Shown here in pieces: positions 25,444 through 34,304 of a DNA stretch of 64,000 bases (its first letter is position 1; every line of letters starts with the position of its first letter). Under the pieces are notes generated by a model that had not been told where the DNA came from, did not search any database, and saw nothing but the letters and a program-made list of their open reading frames with translations. A program made the position numbers and the translations under genes. This DNA is from Chloroflexota bacterium (GTDB lineage: Bacteria > Chloroflexota > Dehalococcoidia > Tepidiformales > Tepidiformaceae), in contig JACPOQ010000032.1 in the NCBI GenBank assembly GCA_016191435.1, forward strand, positions 186,001 through 250,000, written 5' to 3'.

Positions 25444-27726
25444 GTGTCGACAATGGATTCGCTCCCGGCCGGCCGCCCGATCACGCGGCGGTTGCTCGAT
25501 GAACGCCAGGAGCCCGCACAAAGTTCCCCCACCGCCGCACCGCAGCGCTATCAGGACTTGCCCCCAATTCTGGAGGGGCTGAACGAGCCCCAGCGCGCCG
25601 CGGTCCAGCATGGTGAGGGGCCGGTGCTGATCCTCGCCGGGCCGGGGAGCGGGAAGACGCGCGTCATCACCCATCGCATCGCGCACCTGGTGCGCGAACG
25701 GCACGTGCCGCCCTGGCGCATCCTCGCGGTGACATTCACGAACAAAGCAGCCCGTGAGATGCGCGAACGGGCCTCGCGGCTGCTGGGCGAGGACAGCTCG
25801 AGCGTGGCGCTGGGCACGTTCCATTCGATGTGCGCGCGCTGGCTGCGCGTCGACGGCGGGCTCATTGGCGTCGACCCCAACTTCGTCATCTACGACGACA
25901 GCGACCAGGTGGCGCTCATGAAGCGCGTGCTCGAAGACCTGAATGTGGACGTGCGCCGGTTCGCGCCACGTTCCGTGCTGAGCGCCATCTCCGCCGCGAA
26001 AAGCGAGCTCATCGATCACGAGGGCTACGCCGGACGTGTCAACGACTACTTCCAGGAGGTGGTCGCGCGGGCGTTCACGCGCTACACGCAGGCGCTGCAC
26101 GCGGCCTCCGCGCTCGATTTCGACGACCTGTTGAACGAAGCGGTCCGCCTGTTCCGAGATTCGGAGCCGGCGCGGGACAAGTACGCGGGCCGGTTCCTGC
26201 ACGTGCTCGTGGATGAGTTCCAGGACACGAACCCGGCGCAGTACCAGCTGGCGAAGCTGCTTGCATCGAAGCACCGGAACATTGCGGTGGTGGGCGACCC
26301 CGACCAGAGCATCTATTCGTGGCGGGCGGCGGACGTGCGCAATATGCAGTACTTCGAGGCGGACTTCCCCGGCTGCACGACGTACCTGCTCGAACAGAAC
26401 TACCGCTCGACGCGGCCGATCCTCGCGGCGGCCGACGCGGTCATCCGCAAGAACCCCAACCGCAAGGAGCGCATGCTCTGGACCGAGCGCCCGGGCGGGG
26501 ACCTGATCGTCACCTACGAGGCGTATAGCGACGAAGAGGAAGGCGAATTCGTCGCCTCGGAGGTGCGGCGGCTGATGGCGACGGGCAAGGGCGCGGGCGA
26601 ATTCGCGGTGATGTACCGGACGAACGCACAATCGCGGACGGTGGAGGAGGCGATGGTGCGCCACCGCATCCCCTACCGGCTGATCGGCGGCGTGCGGTTC
26701 TACCAGCGGCGCGAGATCAAGGACCTCATCGCGTATCTGCGGCTCATCCACAATCGCAACGACGAGGCGAGCCTGCTGCGCATCATCAACGTCCCCGGGC
26801 GGGGCATCGGCGGCAAGACGATCGACCGCCTGAGGACGTATGCGTCCGCGTATGGGATGTCGCTCTGGGACGCTTGCGAACTTGGCGTGCGGGGTAAGCA
26901 GCCGGTCGATGGCATCACCGGGCGGTCGGCCGCGGCGGTGTTCGGGTTCGTCCATGCGCTGGACCGGTTGCGGGCGATGCGAGACGCGCGGAAGCCGCTC
27001 GCCGACATTTTCGACGCGCTGCTGGGCCACACGGATTACCTGAAATACCTCCGCGACGGCGACGACGCGCAGGAGCGTTTGGAGAACGTCGAACAGCTGC
27101 GCGCGCTGATCTCACAGTACGAGGAAGTGGGCGGCGAAGAGAACGACCTGGCAACCTTCCTCCAGGATGTCGCGCTCGTGGCGGACGTGGATGACCTGCA
27201 GGAGGGCGCGAAAGCGGTGACGCTCATCACGCTCCACGCGGCCAAGGGGCTCGAGTTCCCGGTGGTCTTCATGACTGGCCTGGAGGAGGGCGTGCTGCCC
27301 CACATCCGGTCGTTCGATGACCCGCGCCAGATGGAAGAAGAGCGGCGCCTCGCGTACGTGGGGATCACACGGGCGGAGGACTTGTTGTACCTGACGCGGG
27401 CGTACCGGAGGTACGCGATGGGCGGGCAGTCGACCAACCCCGAATCGCGCTTCCTGCGCGACATACCCGGCGACCTGACGCGGTCGTGGGGCTCGACCAC
27501 GAAGATGACGTACGCCGAAACAGTGGCGGCCGCGCCGATGCGAGAAGAATTTCGCCCTGAAGAGGCCGAGTTCGAAGCTGGCGCCAGCGTGCGGCACGCC
27601 AAGTTCGGCGCGGGCAAGGTCGTGAGCGTGCAGAAGAACGGCGGCGACGTGGAGTACCAGGTGGCGTTCGAAAGCGCGGGCATCCGGCGGCTGCTGCAGA
27701 GCTATGCAAAGCTGGTGCCGGCTTGA
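25444..27726 (+). CDS. pcrA: UvrD/PcrA-type DNA helicase
   Basis: 760-residue superfamily 1A 3'-5' helicase acting in nucleotide excision repair and in clearing RecA or stalled RNA polymerase. Motifs occur in order: Q/motif I (AGPGSGKT), Ia (TFTNKAAREM), II (DEFQDTN), III (GDPDQSIYSWRAAD), IV (QNYRS), V (TLHAAKGLEFPVVF) and VI (ERRLAYVGITRA). The C-terminal Tudor-like RNA-polymerase interacting segment is present (ASVRHAKFGAGKVVSV). The start is GTG 25444, with ATG 25453 as a close alternative. Its TGA shares an A with the ATG of the MscS gene (TGATG), implying coupling. Confidence 0.96.
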   Translation: MSTMDSLPAGRPITRRLLDERQEPAQSSPTAAPQRYQDLPPILEGLNEPQRAAVQHGEGPVLILAGPGSGKTRVITHRIAHLVRERHVPPWRILAVTFTNKAAREMRERASRLLGEDSSSVALGTFHSMCARWLRVDGGLIGVDPNFVIYDDSDQVALMKRVLEDLNVDVRRFAPRSVLSAISAAKSELIDHEGYAGRVNDYFQEVVARAFTRYTQALHAASALDFDDLLNEAVRLFRDSEPARDKYAGRFLHVLVDEFQDTNPAQYQLAKLLASKHRNIAVVGDPDQSIYSWRAADVRNMQYFEADFPGCTTYLLEQNYRSTRPILAAADAVIRKNPNRKERMLWTERPGGDLIVTYEAYSDEEEGEFVASEVRRLMATGKGAGEFAVMYRTNAQSRTVEEAMVRHRIPYRLIGGVRFYQRREIKDLIAYLRLIHNRNDEASLLRIINVPGRGIGGKTIDRLRTYASAYGMSLWDACELGVRGKQPVDGITGRSAAAVFGFVHALDRLRAMRDARKPLADIFDALLGHTDYLKYLRDGDDAQERLENVEQLRALISQYEEVGGEENDLATFLQDVALVADVDDLQEGAKAVTLITLHAAKGLEFPVVFMTGLEEGVLPHIRSFDDPRQMEEERRLAYVGITRAEDLLYLTRAYRRYAMGGQSTNPESRFLRDIPGDLTRSWGSTTKMTYAETVAAAPMREEFRPEEAEFEAGASVRHAKFGAGKVVSVQKNGGDVEYQVAFESAGIRRLLQSYAKLVPA

Positions 27727-28646
27727 TGGAGCACCTCTTCCTGGTCCCATCATCGTGGGCCGAGTGGAGGCAGTGGTCGCGCGATGGCGCGCCGCAACTC
27801 GCCGGCATCATCGCCGGCGTCATCGCGGTCAATATTGTGTTCCGGACCGTGATCAGCCGGGCGCTGCGGCGCGCGATCGGGCGCGCGATCGGACTGCGGA
27901 TGGATGACACCGCGGCCGTCGAGCGGCGGGCCGACACGCTCATCTCCACGCTCACATGGCTGTTCACGATTTTCGTGCTGTTCGTCGGGGTCTCGCTGGC
28001 GCTCGACAACCTGGGGCTCAACGTTTCGGCGCTGGTGGCGAGTGTTGGCATCGTCGGGCTCGCGCTGGGGCTCGGCGCGCAGACGCTGATCAAGGACATC
28101 ATCAACGGCACGTTGATCCTCATCGAGGACCAGTACCGGGCGGGCGACGTGGTGACGGTGGCGGGCGTCTCGGGGACGGTGCTCGAGGTGAACCCCCGGC
28201 GGACGGTGCTGCGCGACGCGAACGGCAACGTCCACACCGTCCCGAACAGCGCTATCACGGTCGCGACGAACCAGACGCAGGGCATGAGCCGGCTCTACCT
28301 GGACCTGACGGTGCCGTACGAGGTGGACCTCGCGCGGGCGCTGGCGGTCATCGGCGAGGTCTGCGAGCAGGTGGGCCAAGAGTGCGCCGGCGACATCCTC
28401 TCGACGCCGCACGTGCTGCGCGTGGACGGCTTTGTCGACAACGGCGTCGTGGTGAAGGTCGCGGGCGACGTGCGGGCGGGCGCGCAGTGGCGCGTAATGG
28501 GCCTGCTACGCGAACGGGTGAAGCTGCGCTTCGACGAAGCGGGGCTGGACTTCGGCCCGCGGCCGCGAGCGGCCGCGGCGGTGCCGGCGCAACCCGCCCC
28601 CGGGAGCGCGCCGGGCGCGGATGGAGCAGTAAAATCCTCGCCGTGA
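27726..28646 (+). CDS. MscS-family mechanosensitive channel
   Basis: 306 residues. Three N-terminal transmembrane helices are followed by the pore helix (VGLALGLGAQTLIKDIINGTLI), rich in Gly and Ala, as in MscS TM3. The beta domain is QYRAGDVVTVAGVSGTVLEV with RRTVLRDANGNVHTVPNS. The C-terminal alpha/beta domain ends in an Ala/Pro tail. It opens under membrane tension to release osmolytes. ATG 27726 overlaps the helicase stop; an upstream TTG (27723) is also possible. There is no functional link to the helicase beyond co-transcription. Confidence 0.93.
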   Translation: MEHLFLVPSSWAEWRQWSRDGAPQLAGIIAGVIAVNIVFRTVISRALRRAIGRAIGLRMDDTAAVERRADTLISTLTWLFTIFVLFVGVSLALDNLGLNVSALVASVGIVGLALGLGAQTLIKDIINGTLILIEDQYRAGDVVTVAGVSGTVLEVNPRRTVLRDANGNVHTVPNSAITVATNQTQGMSRLYLDLTVPYEVDLARALAVIGEVCEQVGQECAGDILSTPHVLRVDGFVDNGVVVKVAGDVRAGAQWRVMGLLRERVKLRFDEAGLDFGPRPRAAAAVPAQPAPGSAPGADGAVKSSP

Positions 28647-28799
28647 ACCGCGTTCGATAGCACGGGCGCTGGTACCGGGCCGCTTGCCAACGGGCGCCAC
28701 TGATTGTTCGCCAATGGTGGGGGGCTTGCCGCGGAAGCCTTGCGCGCGACCGGAATCGCGAGCGGTTGTGGCGCCGGGCGGCGGGCATCGGAATAGCGG

Positions 28800-29150
28800 T
28801 TACCTGGCGCGCCGGGGCGGCCGCGGTTTGATCCAGTTCTTGCTCAGCAGGAAGCGGGTCATGATCCGCGAGAAGGCGAGGCCGAGCATGATCGCCGGCA
28901 CGACCCAGACGACGATGATGAGCGAGCCGTTGCCCTGTTCGCTGAGCACGCCCGCGGGGATTCCGAATAACACGCCGATGAAGAGCCCGAGGGCGAGCGC
29001 GGTGAAGACCGGGAACGTCCGCCAGCGCCATTGGGGCATGGGGCGGGCAACGCGAACGGCGGCGGCGGTCTCCTGGGCGCCGGGCACGGCGGTGGCGCTC
29101 GCGGGTGCGGGGGAACGTGGGCGGCGGGGGCGCCGGCGCTTGTCACTCAT
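28800..29150 (-). CDS. Small two-helix membrane protein
   Basis: 116 residues. An Arg/Pro-rich basic N-terminus is followed by two hydrophobic segments (about 48-70 and 77-97, the second LIIVVWVVPAIMLGLAF) and a basic tail. No known family is recognised. Its start overlaps the stop of the upstream zinc-ribbon gene by 8 nt, so it is the third gene of a coupled trio. The 153 nt between it and the convergent MscS gene contain no gene. Confidence 0.7.
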   Translation of the reverse strand: MSDKRRRPRRPRSPAPASATAVPGAQETAAAVRVARPMPQWRWRTFPVFTALALGLFIGVLFGIPAGVLSEQGNGSLIIVVWVVPAIMLGLAFSRIMTRFLLSKNWIKPRPPRRAR

Positions 29151-29391
29151 CGGGCGCTATCGTAGCGGGAATTCCGTATCTGAGCCGGAAGGCCATATCG
29201 CAGCGCAGGCAGAGCGGGACGACATCGCGGCCGAGCAGGTTGCGGAAGCCGATTTCGTGCGTCCCGCAAGGTTCGCCGGGCTCGTGGACGCGCGCATCGG
29301 GGAAGTGGAAGATGCCGCCGCAATCGGCGCAGACGAGGACGCTGCGGCCGCCCGGGGGCTGGTGGCATTCGCAGCAGTGGTCTGCGTTCAC
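29143..29391 (-). CDS. Small zinc-ribbon protein
   Basis: 82 residues with CCECH, CADC, a further single Cys and CLRC, giving about two zinc sites in a treble-clef or B-box-like arrangement. The GTG start is 8 nt after the stop of the previous zinc protein gene. No enzymatic motif is seen. The tight packing of two zinc proteins and a membrane protein suggests a complex. Confidence 0.7.
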   Translation of the reverse strand: MNADHCCECHQPPGGRSVLVCADCGGIFHFPDARVHEPGEPCGTHEIGFRNLLGRDVVPLCLRCDMAFRLRYGIPATIAPDE

Positions 29392-29399
29392 GGGCCCGA

Positions 29400-29777
29400 T
29401 CAGCGGGGGCGCGGCGGCTGGAGATCGCGGCGTGCGAACAACAACGTGCCCGAGGCGGTCCTGCGGTGGCGAACCTGACCGGACGCCGCCGCGGCGGCCA
29501 GGGCGGCCGGCGAGATCCCGGCGGCCAGTGCAGCCTCTTCGAGGTCGAGGATGTCATCAAGGGCGGCGGAGGCGAACTCCGGGTGGAGGCAGATGTTGCA
29601 GGCGAATTCGAGCGAAAGGTGGTCATCGTTGACCCAGACTTCGCCGCAATCCTTGCCCTCGAGATCGGTGCGCTGGTTGAGGTGGTACGGCTTGCCGCAC
29701 TCCATGCAATAGGCTTCCGTGTGGCTTTCAAGCAGCTCCGAGCAGACGGAGCAGGCGATGTCGAGGGAAGCGGTCAT
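29400..29777 (-). CDS. Zinc-binding protein with C-terminal MerR/excisionase-like helix-turn-helix
   Basis: 125 residues. The first 70 residues hold three Cys pairs and a His (CSVC, CMECGKPYH, CNICLH). The last 45 residues (EEAALAAGISPAALAAAAAS, then a basic hairpin) resemble the DNA-binding helix and wing of MerR/excisionase domains. It could be a zinc-dependent transcription factor. It is the first gene of the trio, divergent from rnc. A -10-like TAGAAT lies 19 nt upstream on the minus strand. Confidence 0.7.
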   Translation of the reverse strand: MTASLDIACSVCSELLESHTEAYCMECGKPYHLNQRTDLEGKDCGEVWVNDDHLSLEFACNICLHPEFASAALDDILDLEEAALAAGISPAALAAAAASGQVRHRRTASGTLLFARRDLQPPRPR

Positions 29778-29810
29778 ATGCGGAGCACCTGTGCAGATTC
29801 TAGTGGATCC

Positions 29811-29840
29811 TTGACGCGGGCAAAACGGCGCTCATATGAT
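29811..29840 (+). promoter_or_regulatory. Promoter of rnc-smc-ftsY
   Basis: The -35 TTGACG (29811-29816) and -10 TATGAT (29835-29840) are separated by 18 nt. Both elements match consensus at five of six positions. The predicted start is about 29847, some 20 nt before GTG 29868. Confidence 0.75.
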
Positions 29841-29867
29841 CATGTAGCTTTAGCATTTCCTCCCGAG

Positions 29868-30602
29868 GTGACGGAGGTTGGGTTTGGGGGTTTCGTGCCG
29901 CTGGCGCCCGCTGACCTCGAAACGCTCGTGGCCCGGCTCGCCGTGAAGCCGCTGCCTGCGGATCTTCTGCGCGAGGCGCTGACCCACGCGTCCTACCTGA
30001 ACGAATCCGATGCCCGCGCGCCATCGAACGAACGGCTGGAGTTCCTTGGCGATGCCCTGCTCGGGGTGGTGATTGCCGACCGGCTATTCCGGCTTTACCC
30101 GCTGGCGGGGGAGGGCGAGCTGACCCGCATGCGCGCGGACGTGGTGCGGGGGAGCACGCTCGCGCGGGTGGCGCGGCGCCTCGAACTTGGCGACCAGGTG
30201 ATCCTCGGGCGGGGGGAGGAGGCGGCGGGCGGGCGGGCCCGCGACCGCAACCTCGCGGGGGCGCTGGAAGCGCTCATCGGCGCGGTGTACGTGGCGCACG
30301 GCACCCGGAGTGCGCGGAGCCTCGTGCTGCGGCTGCTCGGCCCGGAGCTGCGGCAGCTCGCGATCGAGGGGGCGCGCATCGATGCGAAATCGAGCCTGCA
30401 ACACCTGGTGCAGGCCCGTTGGCACGAACCGCCGGACTATGTAACTGTGGAGGAAGGGCCGGGCGGCGCCGAACGCCGCTTCATTGTGGAGGTTCGGGCT
30501 GGCGGCGCCACCCTCGGGCGGGGCGAGGGCGCAAGCAAGCGCGAGGCACAGCAACGTGCCGCGGGCGAAGCGATCACGCGCCTGGCGGAGGCCGAGGGTT
30601 GA
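29868..30602 (+). CDS. rnc: Ribonuclease III
   Basis: Cleaves double-stranded RNA in rRNA and mRNA maturation. About 244 residues. The catalytic signature NERLEFLGDALLGVVIADRL (E, D) is at about 46-65, with the second acidic pair in LAGALEALIGAVY. The double-stranded RNA-binding domain at about 170-240 is SSLQHLVQARW...GGAERRFIVEV...SKREAQQRAAGEAI. I place the start at GTG 29868, downstream of the predicted transcription start. GTG 29895, nearer the family start, is possible. The longer open frame runs upstream of the promoter and is rejected. smc follows after 1 nt. Confidence 0.94.
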   Translation: MTEVGFGGFVPLAPADLETLVARLAVKPLPADLLREALTHASYLNESDARAPSNERLEFLGDALLGVVIADRLFRLYPLAGEGELTRMRADVVRGSTLARVARRLELGDQVILGRGEEAAGGRARDRNLAGALEALIGAVYVAHGTRSARSLVLRLLGPELRQLAIEGARIDAKSSLQHLVQARWHEPPDYVTVEEGPGGAERRFIVEVRAGGATLGRGEGASKREAQQRAAGEAITRLAEAEG

Positions 30603-30603
30603 C

Positions 30604-33600
30604 ATGTACCTGAAGAAACTCTCGATACAGGGCTTCAAGAGCTTCGCCAACCGGACCGTATTCGAATACGGGCCCGGGATCACCGCGGTCGTCGGCCCGA
30701 ACGGTTCCGGCAAAAGCAACGTCTCCGATGCGCTGCGCTGGGTGCTGGGCGAACAGAGCCAGAAACTGCTCCGCGCGAAGAAGCAGGAAGACGTGATCTT
30801 CTCCGGCGCGAACGGCCGCTCGGCCGTCGGCATGGCCGAGGTGATGCTGACGCTGGACAACAGCCAGAAGTGGCTCCCGGTTGACTTCGCCGAAGTCGAA
30901 GTGGGTCGGCGGGTGTACCGGAGCGGGGAGTCCGAATACCTGCTGAACGGCTCCCGCGTGCGCCTGCGCGACATCACCGACCTGCTGATGAAGGGCGATG
31001 TCGGCCAGAACAGCTACTCGATCATGGGCCAGGGGCTCGTCGATGAAGTGCTGAGCATGTCGGCGGAGGAGCGGCGCTCGTTCCTCGATGAAGCGGCCGA
31101 CGTGAAGCGCTTCCGTTCGAAGATCCGCGAAGCACAGGACCGGCTGGCGGCGACGCGCGAGAACATCGGGCGGGTGACGCTCATCGTGAACGAGATCGAG
31201 CCGCGGCTAGCGCAACTCGGCCGGCAGGCGGACCGGGCCGCGGAGCACTCGCGCTTATCGGCGGAACTGGCGGAGCTGCTGCGCGTGTACTACGGCCATC
31301 GCTGGAGCGAAGCGCACAACCACCTGGTGCGGGCGCGGGCGGAACTCGACCAGCGCACGGCTGAAGACGCGGCGGCAACGGAGCGCGTGGTGCAGCTGCG
31401 CGAGCAACTGCGCGCACTCGGCGAGGAGATCCGCAAGCGGCGCGAAGCGATCACGCGGAGGGACACGCGGACCACGGAAATCGACACGCGGCTCGCGGCG
31501 ACGGAACAGAACATCTCGCTCGACCGCGAGCGCCAGAACATGGTGACGGCGCGCGGCGACGAGGTGCGGGCCGAGATCGAGGCGCTCGATGCCGAGCGCG
31601 CGGGTCTGAAGAAGACCGATATCGATGAAGGCAAGCGCGGCAAGGAAGTGCTGGAGGAAGCGGAGCAGGCGAAGTCGTTCGCGCAACAAGCGCGCCAGGC
31701 GCTAGAGACCGCCGAGCGCGACTATGCCGCCATCCGCAGCCGCTTCCAGGAGCTCCGGGATGGCGCCGAAGCCGACGACCGCCGCGCGGGCGCGCTTGAC
31801 CGGGACGCTGAGGACGCCGCCCGCCGGCTGGTAGTGCTGGAACGGGAAGAGGGACAGGCGGCCGCGAAGCGAAAGCAGCTGCTGGTGGAGCTCGTGGGCT
31901 ATGGCCGGCGATTCGCGGACCTTCGCGGCCGCGTATTCGATGCGGAAGACGCCCTCGAAGCCACGCGTTCGGCCGCGGACGCCGCCAGCGAGCGGCTGCA
32001 ACGGGTGCAGGAGGAGGTGCGCAAATACGAGGCCGCGGGCAACCAGGATCTGCGCGAGCTCGACCATCTGGAGGGGCGGCTCGATGCGCTGAAGCGCGTG
32101 CAGGCCGAGCACGACGGCGTGGCGGCCGGGACGCGCAACGTGCTGATCATGGGCCAGGCGCTGATCGACGGCGTGGAGCCGGGGACCCTGGGCGAGCCAC
32201 CGGAAATCAATGGCATTGTCGGGTTGCTTTCGCGGCAAATCCGCGTTCCCGCCGGTATGGAGGTCGCCATCAACGCAGCGCTCGAAGCGCGGCTGCACGC
32301 CGTGGTGGTCGAGACCGAAGACGACGCGCTGACCGCGATTTCGCTGCTCACGCGGCGGCGCGGTGGGCGCGCGCAGTTCCTCTCGCTGGACGCGGTGCGC
32401 CACATCTACCCGCTGAACCTGCAGAAGGAGCGTGGCGTCGTGGGCGTCGCGGCGAAGCTCGTCCGCTGCGAACAGCGCTTCCGGCCGCTGATCGACACAC
32501 TGCTTGGGCGGGTGATCATCGTCGAGGACGTACAGAGCGGGCTGCGCATGATCCGGCGGGCGCTGGGGTCCGTGGTCACGCTCGACGGCACGTACATCGA
32601 ACCGACGGGGGTGCTGACCGGGGGCACATCGGGCGCCGAAGAGGGCGTGTTCAGCCGCCAGCGCGAGCTGGAGGAGCTGCCCGAGCGGATCGCGGAGTTG
32701 AAGGCGCGCACCGAAGTGAGCGCGCACCAGCTGGAAACCGCGCGCGCGGCGGTGACGACGATCGCGGCGCGGTCACGCGAGGCCGAAGGCCAGTACGAGA
32801 CGATCCGGCGCAACCTCGATGGGGCGCGCGGCGAACTCGAGCGCGAACGCGACCGTTTGCACCGGCTGCGGCGCGAATTGGACGCGGTGCGTTCGAAGCG
32901 CATCGATATCGGGCGCGAGCGCGATGCGAAGGAGCGGCTCATCGCGCAGTCGAAGGCTTCGCGAGAGCAATCCGAGACGCGGCGCGACGAGCGCCGGGGC
33001 CAGCTGGAAGGGCTGGAATCGGAGCTGCTGGAAGCGACCGAGCGGCGCGAAGCGGCGTTGAAGGGCGTCTCCGAGGCGAGCGCCCGGCAGGCGGCCGTGG
33101 AAGGCGAGCGGCGGGCGCTGCAGGCGATGCGGGAGCAGCACGAAAAGGCGATCGAACGGCTGGACGGCCAGGTGAAGGCGAAGAAGCTCCAGGCTCGTAA
33201 CCTGGAGCTCGAGGCGAAGGTGATCGACGAACGGCTGGGCAAGCTGCAACGCGAGCTCGAGTCCATCCAGCGCGAGCGCTCGCGCTTCTCGGACGACGCC
33301 GCGCCGGACCGGGACGAGCTGAACCGCCTCGAACAGCACGAGCGGCAGCGCCAGGAGGAGTTCAACGAGGCACAGTCCACGCTCCTCGCGATCAACCGCG
33401 GCCGCCTCGACCTCGAAGCGGAAGTGTCGCGGGCGCAGGACGTGATCGAGAGCCTGCGGCTGGAGATGGAACGGGAAGGGCTGGCGCCGGACCGCGCGGG
33501 CGAGATCGTCGGCGTGGAGGAGGCGATGGCGGCGGAGCCGCTCTTCGAGAACGCGCGCCCGCATTCGGTGCAGGGCGGGGCACTCGTCGATGCGGAGCGG

Positions 33601-34251
33601 ACGCGGCTGCGGATCGAGGAGATCCGGCGTCACATCCGGCGGCTCGGGCCGATCAACGCGGAGGCACCCGAAGACTATCGCGAGAGCAAGGACCGCCACG
33701 AGTTCCTGACGGCCCAGCTCCGAGACCTGGCGGACGCCGAGGCGCAATTGCGCGAGGCCATCGCCGAGCTGAGCGAGGAGATCCGGAGCCGCTTCGCCGT
33801 CACGTTCGAACTCGTGAGCAGCGCGTTCGGTGAGTACTTCGCGGCGTTCTTCGGGGGCGGCACGGCGAAGCTGGCGCTCACCGACCCGGATGACTTCGCC
33901 GAGACGGGCATCGATATCGAGGCGCAGCCGCCAGGCAAGCGGCTGAAGAGCCTGGCCCTGCTTTCCGGGGGCGAACGCTCGCTGACCGCCGTCGCGCTGC
34001 TGTTCGCGCTGCTTTCGGCGAACCCGGCGCCGTTCTGCGTGCTGGACGAAGTGGACGCGGCGCTGGATGAGGCGAACGTCGGACGCTTCACGACCTCGTT
34101 GAAGGCGCTCGCCGAGAAGACGCAATTCCTGGTCGTGACGCACAACCGGCGCACGGTGGAGATGGCGGACGCGATCTACGGTGTATCGATGGGGCGCGAC
34201 GGCGTATCGAAAGTGCTGTCGCTGCGGCTCGCGGACGTGCAGCAGGACTGA
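30604..34251 (+). CDS. smc: Chromosome segregation protein SMC
   Basis: 1215 residues. It forms the chromosome-organising condensin complex with ScpA and ScpB, which are not in this window. The N-terminal head has Walker A GPNGSGKSN (about 33-41). Long Arg/Glu-rich coiled coils (about 170-510 and 680-1010) flank a hinge (about 520-660) with INGIVGLLSRQIRVPAGMEV. The C-terminal head carries the signature LLSGGERSLTAVALLFALL and Walker B CVLDEVDAALDEANV. ATG 30604 starts 1 nt after the rnc stop. The rnc-smc-ftsY order is conserved in many bacteria. Confidence 0.97.
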   Translation: MYLKKLSIQGFKSFANRTVFEYGPGITAVVGPNGSGKSNVSDALRWVLGEQSQKLLRAKKQEDVIFSGANGRSAVGMAEVMLTLDNSQKWLPVDFAEVEVGRRVYRSGESEYLLNGSRVRLRDITDLLMKGDVGQNSYSIMGQGLVDEVLSMSAEERRSFLDEAADVKRFRSKIREAQDRLAATRENIGRVTLIVNEIEPRLAQLGRQADRAAEHSRLSAELAELLRVYYGHRWSEAHNHLVRARAELDQRTAEDAAATERVVQLREQLRALGEEIRKRREAITRRDTRTTEIDTRLAATEQNISLDRERQNMVTARGDEVRAEIEALDAERAGLKKTDIDEGKRGKEVLEEAEQAKSFAQQARQALETAERDYAAIRSRFQELRDGAEADDRRAGALDRDAEDAARRLVVLEREEGQAAAKRKQLLVELVGYGRRFADLRGRVFDAEDALEATRSAADAASERLQRVQEEVRKYEAAGNQDLRELDHLEGRLDALKRVQAEHDGVAAGTRNVLIMGQALIDGVEPGTLGEPPEINGIVGLLSRQIRVPAGMEVAINAALEARLHAVVVETEDDALTAISLLTRRRGGRAQFLSLDAVRHIYPLNLQKERGVVGVAAKLVRCEQRFRPLIDTLLGRVIIVEDVQSGLRMIRRALGSVVTLDGTYIEPTGVLTGGTSGAEEGVFSRQRELEELPERIAELKARTEVSAHQLETARAAVTTIAARSREAEGQYETIRRNLDGARGELERERDRLHRLRRELDAVRSKRIDIGRERDAKERLIAQSKASREQSETRRDERRGQLEGLESELLEATERREAALKGVSEASARQAAVEGERRALQAMREQHEKAIERLDGQVKAKKLQARNLELEAKVIDERLGKLQRELESIQRERSRFSDDAAPDRDELNRLEQHERQRQEEFNEAQSTLLAINRGRLDLEAEVSRAQDVIESLRLEMEREGLAPDRAGEIVGVEEAMAAEPLFENARPHSVQGGALVDAERTRLRIEEIRRHIRRLGPINAEAPEDYRESKDRHEFLTAQLRDLADAEAQLREAIAELSEEIRSRFAVTFELVSSAFGEYFAAFFGGGTAKLALTDPDDFAETGIDIEAQPPGKRLKSLALLSGGERSLTAVALLFALLSANPAPFCVLDEVDAALDEANVGRFTTSLKALAEKTQFLVVTHNRRTVEMADAIYGVSMGRDGVSKVLSLRLADVQQD

Positions 34252-34304
34252 CCGGAGCGCCGGCTGCCGCTACCATCAGGTTCGAAACACGAAGGAGCGC
34301 CTGC

